Shown here piece by piece: positions 1 through 9,750 of a stretch of 64,000 nt of DNA. The stretch's first letter is position 1. Each line of letters starts with the position of its first letter. Source of the DNA: Xylogone sp. PMI_703 (Eukaryota; Ascomycota; Leotiomycetes); assembly GCA_021399445.1 (NCBI GenBank), contig JAJTUQ010000001.1:5456001-5520000 (forward strand), in the 5' to 3' direction. Under the pieces are notes generated by a model, which searched no databases, was not told the origin of the DNA, and saw nothing but the letters and a program-made list of their open reading frames with translations. The position numbers and the translations under genes are program-made.

Positions 1-507
1 CCGATGGGGCTTCGCATATCTTACGTCCGTAGCTTTGCTGACTTTGCCAAATTCGAAAGTACTTTTACGTATAAGAATGTTTCAAAAATCAAGGGTTGCG
101 CGTGTTCTTTCGATATGTGATGCACGATATGAGATGGATTGGTGTAAATTGATGACGTGGCTATTCAATTATAGAATGCTGAAGGTTTAGCTTCGTTTTT
201 CCGGGTTACGAAAGCGAGGTGTCTTGTGTCTTGTCTATATTAAGGAGGTGAGGGAGGTTTGGGGGATGGGGTCATCATTCAAGTTGTAGAAATAGATTGT
301 ATGGGAATTGAGGAATTGTTAGCGGGGTGAACGTTTTATATTTTAAAGGCTTGAGTGAGTATGCTTCATTCCAATTGATCGTCTATGAGTTTCGTCTTTT
401 ATAAAGTTGAGACTTGACCTGATATTGCTGAATATAAAGCACTTGTTGCAGGTTCCCCTACTCCCTTTACTATACGACTTTCTTTACTTTCGTAACTTTA
501 TAGACTA
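1..507. other. Upstream region, no gene seen
   Basis: AT-rich sequence ahead of the first gene. I see no coding exon. It presumably carries the promoter and 5' UTR of the FAD monooxygenase that starts at 508; a pyrimidine-rich stretch lies just upstream of that ATG. Confidence 0.5.
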
Positions 508-1797
508 ATGAGCTCGAAGCAGTTAATGAGAATGGCTGCAACGACAGGTGATAAACCTTTCCTCTCAGGGAAGAAAATCATCATATCAGGCGCTGGAATT
601 GCTGGGTCCAGCTTTGCCGTTGCTCTTCGTAAGCTATGGCCCTCTCAATTCCCAGCTCCAAGCATCACAATCTATGAACGAGACTCAGAAACTATCGATC
701 CTTCACGAGAGGGATATACAATCTCTATTCGTAGCGACAAGCGCTCAGGTGGCATGCAGGTATTGCAAAAGCTTGGTTTACTTGATAGTATCCTCGATTC
801 TAGTGTCACGGGTATCCAGGAAGATCCGGGCACATTCAACATTTGGAATATCAATTGGCATTCAATAATGAGAGCTGAGCCAACTACACCAAAGGGGCTG
901 CCTACTCCCCATATGCGAGTCGCCAGGAATATTCTGAGACGCCGCCTGATAGAAGCAATTCCTGATCAAGATCAGATTCAATGGGAGAAGATAGTAGTCA
1001 GTGCCGAAAAGATCGATGGTGGCAGAGTGCAGGTCAAGCTAAGTAATGGTGAGGTAGATGAATGCGATCTACTAGTTGTCTCAGATGGCGCGAGAAGCAA
1101 GCTTCGAGGGATCATACACTCGGATGATACGCTCAACTTTACAGGAGTGGTCAGCATCACTGGGATTGCAAAGTTCGAAAATGTAGTCCCAAGACCTATG
1201 GATCGAGATTGGGGGCTTGTCCTTGGAGGAATGGGGACTAGTCTGTTCGTGTCCCCTATCGACGAACATAGTGCTGTCTGGTCAATAACCTATCAAACGT
1301 CTGAGCCCCGCGAAACAAGTAGACAACCGATCCCAGAAGCTAAAATTGATGAACTTCTCCAAGAAGCATTGGAAAGAGGGAAAGCATTTAAGGAGCCGTA
1401 TCAAACACTAGTCAAGGCCTCGGATCGAGCAACTGTCTTGCTCCTTAACTATATGGATAAGGAGCCACTAAAACACAAGGTCGAGAATCTGAGCACACTG
1501 CCCATAGTCTTTATCGGAGATAGCAACCATGCAGTAACGCCATTCGCGGGAAATGGTGCCAATATGGCCCTTATGGATGGCTGGGACCTTGCAGAACAGC
1601 TTATCAAAGCTGTCTCTGTAGAATCTGCGATTGAAAGTTTTGATAGGTTGTGTTACCCTCGCGCGAAGTCCACTCTTGACTTTTCACACAACAATATAAG
1701 GATCGGTCATGCACAAGGATGGAGCTTGTATCTATACACCCTTCTTTTTAAAACAGTGAATGTTTTATTTCGCATTCGCGGCGTCATCTCATGGTAA
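508..1797 (+). CDS. FAD-dependent aromatic-hydroxylase-type monooxygenase
   Basis: This is a 429-aa group A flavoprotein monooxygenase of the PHBH fold, which would hydroxylate or epoxidise a small substrate using NAD(P)H, FAD and O2. The N-terminal dinucleotide-binding GxGxxG is GAGIAG at residues 28-33, the DG motif is seen in VVSDGARSKLR near residues 190-200, and the second FAD motif is GDSNHAVTPFAGNGANMAL near 340-358. Length fits the family (about 400-450 aa). The ATG at 508 gives a short lead before the FAD fold. The stop TAA at 1795-1797 overlaps a strong donor (G|GTAAGT, exon end 1793); splicing to the AG at 1843-1844 would instead give a C-terminus two residues longer, ending at 1854. 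The substrate cannot be told. No signal peptide is evident, so a cytosolic enzyme is likely. It converges on the TFIIIC gene. Confidence 0.85.
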   Translation: MSSKQLMRMAATTGDKPFLSGKKIIISGAGIAGSSFAVALRKLWPSQFPAPSITIYERDSETIDPSREGYTISIRSDKRSGGMQVLQKLGLLDSILDSSVTGIQEDPGTFNIWNINWHSIMRAEPTTPKGLPTPHMRVARNILRRRLIEAIPDQDQIQWEKIVVSAEKIDGGRVQVKLSNGEVDECDLLVVSDGARSKLRGIIHSDDTLNFTGVVSITGIAKFENVVPRPMDRDWGLVLGGMGTSLFVSPIDEHSAVWSITYQTSEPRETSRQPIPEAKIDELLQEALERGKAFKEPYQTLVKASDRATVLLLNYMDKEPLKHKVENLSTLPIVFIGDSNHAVTPFAGNGANMALMDGWDLAEQLIKAVSVESAIESFDRLCYPRAKSTLDFSHNNIRIGHAQGWSLYLYTLLFKTVNVLFRIRGVISW

Positions 1798-2031
1798 GTA
1801 GATCCAGTTTATCAAACAGACAAACAGTTGACCCTTAACTCTAGGGTTATTTGATAAGCCCTTGTTGTATTATTAGAATTCCAGTCACTCCATAGACATT
1901 AGTAATAACCCATCAAAATATAAGGTTACTCAGTCTTTTTCCGTAACTCATGGTAACATCAATGCCTTGTATATCAGATGCGTGCAACCACCTCTATTAT
2001 ATATCTATTCTTTGAGGGGATATTCATGGTA

Positions 2032-3408
2032 TCATTCGTCTTCGTCATGTCGTGCATCTTTAATAGACCCCGTCTCAAGATCGGTCCATCGAGTTGGTGT
2101 AGGTGTAGACGCAGTTTCATTCAAACCCCCGCTCATCATATGCGAACCTTCAACTGGACCCGGAGTGTCAGATATCAGACTTTCCTGTCTTTGATACAGA
2201 ATTGGCGGCATCCCGCCTCTTGGCCGTCGACGTATCACTCTTTTGTTGTTATCTGGAGGCGTCACTTCCGTAATCTTCCTCTTTGGGCCTCGTTTCCCTT
2301 TATTAGATGCTCGTGACTCTCGATCTTGGTCATCCATGTACTCCAGCCGCCTCTGAGCATCTTCAGCACCGCCGTCACCCTTCTCAATCATCTTGCGCAG
2401 ATTTATTCTCTCCTCATTCCTCTGTTCCTCTATTTGCCGCTTCCATGCGGCATTTGTCTGCCTCTTCTGTAAGTTTATCGTTACTTTATCTGCTTCACCT
2501 TTGGCTTGCTTGATATTCATCAATGCCTCCAGGAATTTCGCTTGAGACTTGCGTTTATCACTTGCCGCCATTGAAACAGGAATGCTTAGTCCAGGAACAA
2601 AGCGATTGTGCTCCTTATTGGTCCACCTGTCAGAGAGCTGAGCATCTTGTGCTTTACCCTTAGGTGCCATATCTACCGCCGTTGATAGAATACGGGCAGA
2701 AATAGCACCAAGAAGATCAACGCCATCCGGAAGGGAGCGTAAGACCGGGAGGGGGTTTTCAGGATCGTGGATTGTAAATAATAGTTCGGTACCAATATTC
2801 TCGGCCCATTCACAGGAATAAACCTGCCCGCAGTAGGATATGATCGGATTATCACTGTGTAGATCCAGAATCTGAATCTTTGAATTCTTTTCTTCGGCTG
2901 GCTCCTGTTGCCCTCCACTAGGATCAGACTCAGATACGTCGTTTTTCGCTTCACCGTCGTCGTCGTTCTCATTTTCGGGATCATCCTGCTTTAATTTTCC
3001 TAACGTTTCTCGCCCCGCAGTTGATCCCTTTGCCGTGCCAAATGTAGCAGACTCCGCCGCTGCACCTGTTATCCTTCCAAGTTGACGCTTATGTCGACCA
3101 AGACCAGGGTTCTTCCATTTCGATTGGTGATAAGCTCCACGGCCACCATGTCTCTTGATCGCAGGAGCTTTTGTAGGGACGTTCCCTGAAAGATCAAGAG
3201 TAACATAATAAGTCTGTGTCTATCCGTTAGCATTATACTGTACAAAACAAAGACCCATTGTTACCTCAGTTTCTGTGGTTGAATATTCATATTCCCATTC
3301 ATCAGAATCGTCGCGACATACCGCGGTAGTCACAGGCGTGGAGAAAGGATATTCAGGTGGGGCTTGCACTGAAGGTGGGAGAACCTCCATAGTATTGGCT
3401 TCCGTCAT
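2032..3408 (-). CDS. RNA polymerase III factor TFIIIC, tau55-type triple-barrel subunit
   Basis: Two exons, 3408-3265 and 3213-2032, joined over a 51-bp GT-AG intron (3214-3264), encode 441 aa. The join restores WEYEYSTTETE-TYYVTLDLSG (residues about 38-58), the signature start of the TFIIIC triple-barrel domain (yeast Tfc7, human GTF3C6). The second half of the barrel follows a basic and acidic linker at about residues 160-225 (IQILDLHSDNPIISYCGQ, then EWAENIGTELLFT). The remaining C-terminal half is charged and low-complexity, with a Lys/Arg/Glu-rich, probably coiled segment. In the family this subunit is part of the tauA module that helps TFIIIC bind tRNA gene promoters in the nucleus. The start ATG at 3408 is the first in frame. 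If the intron is retained the protein stops after about 62 residues. Identification is firm for the domain; the one-to-one orthology is inferred. Confidence 0.85.
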
Positions 3409-3723
3409 GGCGCGTCCTAATTGATAGTACTCTAGAATGATGCATACGGAGCGAATTATAAATCTGGCGTGGAGTAAACCAATTGCGAATGACTTTTGCG
3501 GTTATCGAGCTATGATACAAAGATTCGGGATAAATAAAAAGCTGAGCTCCCCTCGATTAACGATGCCTAATACGCAATACGAAATAAGGCATCACATGTT
3601 GAGTAAACACAAATGGGAACCAACTCACTGCCTTTCACCTAATAAGAGTGCTCCATATCGTACTCTGCTAAAACTATATATTGGCTACGGAATAACAGTC
3701 TAGCTCTGTTTCTGTGACCCCGA

Positions 3724-4386
3724 TTATCCCAATCTACCCAAGGGACTGAGTAGCCACTCGAGCTTTCGACCAGTCTCATCACCAACCAGCCCTTTAAGAG
3801 CTCCAGCTTTTAAGAAATCATGGTCGCAAAACTCAAAGCCTGGAATAACCGTCTCGCTGATTAAGAGTCCACTGCTACTCTCTCCTGAATCGTCCGTATC
3901 CGGGAGTAGGTAGGAGGCCTTATACTTATCGCCTTCAACAATCCACTGGAGCCTCTCGCCAGCTGCTATGTTCTGCCCAACCAAGAATGTCTCAATCCTC
4001 TTCTCTTTCCCTTCTTCATCCGCATGAATAATCACATATCTTCCTCTTCCTTTGTGGAGTGTGTGCACGGTACGACCCTTGTTACGATGGAACCCTCCTT
4101 GTGGTGAGTTTGGTGTCAATAGGTAGAAAATGGTAGTCGACGAGTTCCTCACGTCAGATCTGAATCCTGGTCTTTGAGGTACGAGCGCTAAGGTTGACTC
4201 CTCCATCGGTGGGAACGGCGAGGGAACGAGGTCGGGTGCACGGTCTGTCTCCACGAAGTAACCACCTTCAATATGAGGTATGAGGCCCAAGCGTGAGATG
4301 AGTTCTTGGAAATGCTGCGGCTCGTCCTTGTCCACTACAGGCGTGAAACTTGCCTTTAAGGCATGGATATCACTTATGGTAGACAT
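3724..4386 (-). CDS. Cupin DUF985 (Cupin_5) family protein
   Basis: A single-exon gene for a 220-aa RmlC-like cupin of the DUF985 family. Family landmarks are visible: EGGYF followed by ET (residues 40-47), the beta-strand SSTTIFYLLT (82-91), FHR at 99-101, and HTLHKGRGRYVII (108-120), then a conserved run EGDKYKASYLL. Such proteins bind a metal or small ligand in the barrel; their physiological role in fungi is not established and I do not assign one. The insertion of about 20 residues between the first and second strands (PSPFPPMEESTLALVPQRPG) is typical of fungal members. No signal peptide is visible. Its 5' end faces the ArfGAP gene across a 1.2-kb gap. Confidence 0.85.
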   Translation of the reverse strand: MSTISDIHALKASFTPVVDKDEPQHFQELISRLGLIPHIEGGYFVETDRAPDLVPSPFPPMEESTLALVPQRPGFRSDVRNSSTTIFYLLTPNSPQGGFHRNKGRTVHTLHKGRGRYVIIHADEEGKEKRIETFLVGQNIAAGERLQWIVEGDKYKASYLLPDTDDSGESSSGLLISETVIPGFEFCDHDFLKAGALKGLVGDETGRKLEWLLSPLGRLG

Positions 4387-5583
4387 CTTTCGTAGATCTT
4401 ATGATAGATCTTACGAATCCGCTTTGGGAAAATGAGATATATAAGATCGCGAGGTGGTGTCGGTTGACGAGAAATCAAATGTGTTGTCGTCTGACAGACA
4501 CCTATCAGCGTTATCTGGTATTACAGGGCATCATTATTTACGTACGTGTATAAATGACCCTCCTATCATACTGTACTAACGAATGCTCTGTAAAGCCAAA
4601 CAATCTTCACTTGGGTCAGTACCTATTGTTTTATGGACTGCTGGATTACTCTTCTCTTGCACACATTTGCTTGAATATCTCGCACTTCTACGATATATCC
4701 CGCTAAGAGCGGAGCATGAAAATCTAGGGTATCAGGAACCATTTCTACGGAGAAAGGATATGATGTCGGTTACATAAGTACGTCCACTTTTTCCCAAGGG
4801 TCTGTCAAAGCGGAAGGGTCAAGCAGGTACGAATTCAAAAACAGAATATTTTGATCAGCAATATCGGGATACTTTTGCGACATCACTACAACACTGATTA
4901 TTTTAGTGGAGATGCCTTGACCTACCTGACAAGTCTCGAGTATGGTACGGCATCTGGTTACCTTGCGGAGATTAGGCCTGTACCTGCATAACTGTAAGCA
5001 AACTATTTATAATTTGATCTTTTGTCGGAGTCGATGAAGTACTCAGGCTGTTGATAACTGAGAGGATTCCACATCTTAGTTTGTAATCTTGAGAGTTCTT
5101 GGCTGGTCGCGTGGCGCTCAAAGGCTGCATCTACCAAATCTTAGCCATCAATTTGTGTAAACAAAACTGCCTTAGAATTGATTGTAATATTGAAAAGAAG
5201 AAAATAAAAAGCAAAACCTCCAAAAAGGAGAAGCTGTCCCAGCGTGCCCAGTTCCGGAACCAGAGGAATACCGAGTTAAAATCCATGTGAATGAAGACAT
5301 TTCATCACCTAAGCCTAATATACGAGGCATTGTCGCATCCGTCTTTCCGTTTGCGAGATAGTTAATCGAGACCACAGACCCAGACACTGATCGTTTTTGT
5401 CGACGGCTGTACTCATTCGCCCCTTTTCTATTCACGATTTAATGACTGCACGAGTTCACGAAGCTTTCATGTATATTCTGTGTAGATGATCGTGTCCAGT
5501 TGTTTCCCGCCGTCGCAGTTTTAGCAACAATCTTTGGCTGGCGTATTGGGAAGAAGGCTTAACTCTTAATCCACCTCGTCGCG
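4387..5583. other. Intergenic region, probable divergent promoter
   Basis: About 1.2 kb between the divergently transcribed cupin and ArfGAP genes. I see no supported coding exon. The 3' part, just before the ArfGAP ATG at 5584, is likely its 5' UTR. Confidence 0.4.
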
Positions 5584-7861
5584 ATGTCGGCGTTGAGCAA
5601 ACGACAACAGGCGCGCAATGAAAAGACTCTCCAGGAGCTTCTGAAGGTCCCGGGAAACAATGTCTGTGCCGATTGTCAGGCACGCAATCCAGGTAGGTAG
5701 CCTGATACCCCGGCGATGCTGTATACTGACAATGAGTTAGGATGGGCCAGCTGGAGTGTAAGTTGATCTTCACGACGAGTACTGCGGTGTTCATTGGATC
5801 CATTTCGAAATTTACTGATGTTTCGAATAGTTGGGCATTTTTATATGTATGCGATGTGCTGCCTTGCATCGAAAGATGGGCACGCACATCAGCAAGGTCA
5901 AGTCATTGAGTATGGATTCATGGTCGTCGGATCAGGTCGAGGTATAATCTCGCGATGGGCTATTTTATCATGATCCGGTTGCTGACCTTTATATGCAGAA
6001 TATGAAGCGCACTGGGAATGTGGCATCTAATCGAATATATAATCCTCAAAATGCAAAGCCGCCTATACCAATGGATGTCGATGAAGCAGATTCCGCGATG
6101 GAGCGATTTATTCGTCAGAAATACCAAGATCGTTCACTTGGAGGCCCCCCAGCAGAACGACATAATACCGGAAGTTCCGCCTCTGATGATCACCCACCTC
6201 CATTGCCTCCAAAAACTGGGCTTAAATTTGGCCTTAGGTCGGCGTCATCTATCTTCCCACTCTCCCACAAAGCTCGTCGGGAGGCAGCAGAGACACCAAC
6301 ATCTCCTCCAAGATCAAATAAACAGTCTCGGGTATTTGGTACATCAGTAGCCGGTGATCGAGATGATATAGATGGGAAGCTCGCCCAATTACGGGATATG
6401 GGCTTCAGGGACGAGAAGAAGAATGCAACGATTCTGAAAGGTTTAGGAGGGAATTTAGAAAAGACAATCGAGGCATTGGTAAGGTTAGGAGATGTATCCG
6501 GGGCATCAGCAGGAAATGGGCCCTCGAGGGTGGATGAGCCAGCAACCACGACTCGTGCAAGGACGCCATTGAATGCGCCGCTGGGGTTAACGATTGAGCG
6601 TACGCGGGATCTTCCATCTCCTAACCAGAGGTCGATGAATCCATTTGATAAACTCGATCACCCATTACCGCCTCCTCCTCAAACGTCCCATTCAACCGGG
6701 TCTTTGCCTCAGACGGCGCCGCAGAGTCCTTTGAACACAAACAATCCGTTTAATGCGGCCGTATCCACAAATCCTTTCGGTCTGGCACCGTCTCAATCCC
6801 AATACTCCTTAAACCAGGCGTTCCAGAACATGTCGGTTTCACAGTCTGCACCGTCAGCACCGCTTTTCCCGCATCATACTGGTGGAGCAATTGGGTCACA
6901 TTCACAGCATCAGTTATACCAGCAGTCGTCCATGACGCCTCCGGTTCCCTCCATACCTCAGCAATACCATCCTCCCGTTATCTACGAGAATGCCGTGTCA
7001 CAGCCAGTCAGCGCTCCAAATAACTATAACCCATTTTTCCAGCAACCGCAGCAGCAGCAGCAACAAGCACCGCAACCTCCTACGATTAACACGGGTTACC
7101 CATTTGCATCTTCCAGTGCGCAGCAGCAACAAGCGCACACCCAGCCTTTCTTCCACAGTCCAATAGAGCAGTCGCCGCAACAACAGCAGCAGTACCCGCC
7201 AGCTTTCTATGACGGGAGTGCCCAGCAGACTCAAGCATCTCAGCCAGCGCCGAGTCTCAACCCATTCCTAAACAATTTACAGGCTTCAAGTCAGAATTCT
7301 CAGGCGCCATACGGCTACCAACCACTGCAGCAGCAGCTCCAGCCGCAGGCGCAATATCAACAGTTCCGCCAGCAAACCTACCCCCTGATGCCGCAGCAAA
7401 CTGGCCGAGTAGACAAGCACAGCATCTTGGATCTATATAATCACCCGCAACTGGCACCAACACCACCGCAACCGTTTCAAAGCGCAGGCCAGGGCCAGTA
7501 CGGCGCAGGGCAAGCAGCCGCCGCAGCACCAGTATCACAACAGATGCCCCAGCAGTCACCATTCCAACAGCCACAGCGGCAACAGCAAATGCAACAGCAG
7601 CCAGCTCCATCACCGGGGAACCCGCTAGCAACGCAGATGGCGAGCAGCCGCAATCCTTTCATGACGAGCGGCAGTGGTGTTGGCGGAGGCATGGCGGCGG
7701 CGCCGATGCCGAGCTATGGTGGAGGGGGCGTGACGAGCGCGACTGGAGCGGGCATCAGGCATGTCAGTCAAGAGAGCATCAGCATTGACAGCGGCAGCTG
7801 GCACACCGGGCGCCACAGCCCGGATGCGTTTGCTAGTCTGAGTTCGCGGTCGATTACATAG
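5584..7861 (+). CDS. ArfGAP-UBA protein with Q-rich tail
   Basis: Four exons (5584-5692, 5741-5757, 5831-5941, 5999-7861) give 699 aa; all joins keep phase. The second exon is only 17 bp and encodes the middle of the zinc finger. The ArfGAP finger is CADC (28-31), then CMRC after 16 residues, and the arginine finger follows (C-A-A-L-H-R), so GTPase activation of Arf should be intact. A UBA-like domain follows (KLAQLRDMGFRDEKKNATIL, then GGNLEKTIEALVRLG, roughly residues 200-245). The rest is Pro/Gln/Ser-rich with several Q runs and repeated NPF motifs (NPFN, NPFG, NPFF, NPFL, NPFM), which bind EH-domain endocytic proteins. This architecture resembles yeast Gts1 and S. pombe Ucp3. It probably acts in vesicle traffic and endocytosis in the cytoplasm. 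Confidence 0.9.
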
Positions 7862-8695
7862 TTGGGCTGGAAGGAAAAAGGGAAGGCAGGGAAGGGAAAG
7901 GGAAAGAAAAATATGAAGGGACCATATATATACTTTTTGGCATATATATACATCACTGTAATGTATTGTACTGGATTGGACTGTAATAGGTTGGCGAAAG
8001 CGCACGGCTGGCATTCGAGTGCGAGTCGAGGAGCGAATAATCAATAGTACTGTACTGTGAAGTGCTTTGTGCGGTTATTATTGTCACGATTCCAGTGCTG
8101 TGCTGTAACTGTAGGTTGGATTATTGGTGTAAGCGACGTCCGTAGATGTGCATACCGGTAAAATGCGCGATGGAGTCTGGAGATATGCTTGTAGAACATG
8201 CCAGAAGAGCACGACGAGTCCTCCGTCTCTTTTGGAAGGTGAACGCGTACTGTGCTTCCGTATACAAAGAGACACAATGCAGGAACCAGAAAGGTGGATT
8301 CGCCGAGGCCGAGTAGTAAGCGTTAAGCCCAAATACGTTATTCATCGGTGAAACTACGGTAGATTCTCTTTCTACTGCGTGAATAAGCTCATCTTCCGAT
8401 GAACATCCATTTGATGGGGCGAATATCGTGCGAGTAGTAGAAATAATTGATTCTCCGTACTGGTTAATACTGTACCAGCTACCGTGAGTGCCTAGCATTG
8501 AGCAAGTAGTGAGTATTAGCGAGAGAAAAGAGAAGAGGAGCCCCTAGAGGCGGAAAAGGGCCGAAAAGCAGGAAGCTGGGGAAGCAGTGCCCCGCCCAGA
8601 GTTCTAGGCGGTGGAGTGTCAGTGGCTTGGGTGGTTGAATGCTTGGATGCTTGGATTTGTTCGGGTTCCCCGCGTTGACGTCGTCTAGTACTTTG

Positions 8696-8714
8696 TACTG
8701 TACCCGGTACAGTA
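8696..8714. repeat. Perfect 9-bp palindrome, GTAC-rich
   Basis: TACTGTACC and GGTACAGTA face each other across one base. Related GTAC palindromes recur nearby (about 8045-8056, 8750-8780 and 9160-9172). It could be a dimeric transcription factor site; the factor is unknown. Confidence 0.4.
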
Positions 8715-9330
8715 TAGTGAGAGCTCATTCGTCTATTGTAATTGTGCTGTACTGTTGATGGGACTGGTACGGTACCCGGTTGGGTCTTTTTTCTTTTATG
8801 TATTTTTTTTTCTCCGGGGTTTTCTAAAGGAATGAGAGTTTATGTGTAAGAGGCTGGATGGAGGGACCAATGGCGGAGCTGTTGTATCATGCCCTTTCTT
8901 CAAGTTGACCTGTCTTTCGCTGTGGCGTGGTTGTGAATTGGATCAGCTTGTTCCTGTATGCTGGGGTACATGGTAGTTGGAAGAGAGAGTCCTGATGAGA
9001 GAGATATTAGACGTTAGTTAGATGATAACTTGAATGAACTGTGGAATATACTTCACTGCGAGAAAAGAATGAAGAGAATGCCCCAAGGAATATTATCCAG
9101 GTTCTTGCTTTCCTGGTGCAGTAAGAAGGACAGGACAGGAAGCATACAAGAACAGAACAGTACGGTACTGTATTGCCGTCCGGCTGTAGAGTACCAAGTA
9201 CATGACAAGCCAACCCTTGGATGATGCAATCCGTAAGCCATTGGCGGGGTTCGTGCCTGGTCGTGGCCCGGTTCTTGCTGCTTGGGGTAGCTCCGTCAGT
9301 AAGCTTCCCTGGCCCGACGACGGGGAAACC

Positions 9331-9360
9331 ATGACTTGACCTGACTTGACCTGACTGGAC
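9331..9360. repeat. Short tandem repeat, 10-bp unit
   Basis: About three imperfect copies of a 10-bp unit (CTGACTTGAC) lie in tandem in the trehalase upstream region. Confidence 0.6.
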
Positions 9361-9750
9361 TGATCGGACAGGAGCTGTACGCTGTCACCGTGACCGTTCA
9401 ACTTTTTGCTGGGTCCAGCAAAAGCTTCCTGGTGGTGTTCATGCATGGAAGCTCCATGATCGGCAGCTGGGTAAATTAAGGTCCCCAGGCAATACAAAGA
9501 GGTATATATGCGCGAGGGGTAAGCTGTGCTCTTTTTTTGTTTTGTTTGGTTATTGTTTTGGGAGGATTGGAGAAATTCTCTCTCTCTTTTCTTGTCAGTT
9601 TTCCCATTTCGTGTGTCTTCCGTAGTAATTGGCCTGGTGAAGCTGTTCGCTGCTTGAACCTGAGTAAGAAGAGGTTGGTTGGCACTCGCTGCTTTGTCTT
9701 TGCGAAAAACTCTCCTCTCGCTGTGCGCGCTGCTGTTGCGAGCTCCCATC

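Larger units (their letters stand above)
7862..9750. other. Intergenic region upstream of trehalase
   Basis: About 1.9 kb without a convincing gene. The first part is purine-rich 3' flank of the ArfGAP gene. The centre is unusually rich in GTAC-centred palindromes. The last 200 bp are pyrimidine-rich, as in strongly transcribed fungal promoters and 5' UTRs, and lead to the trehalase ATG. Confidence 0.4.
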
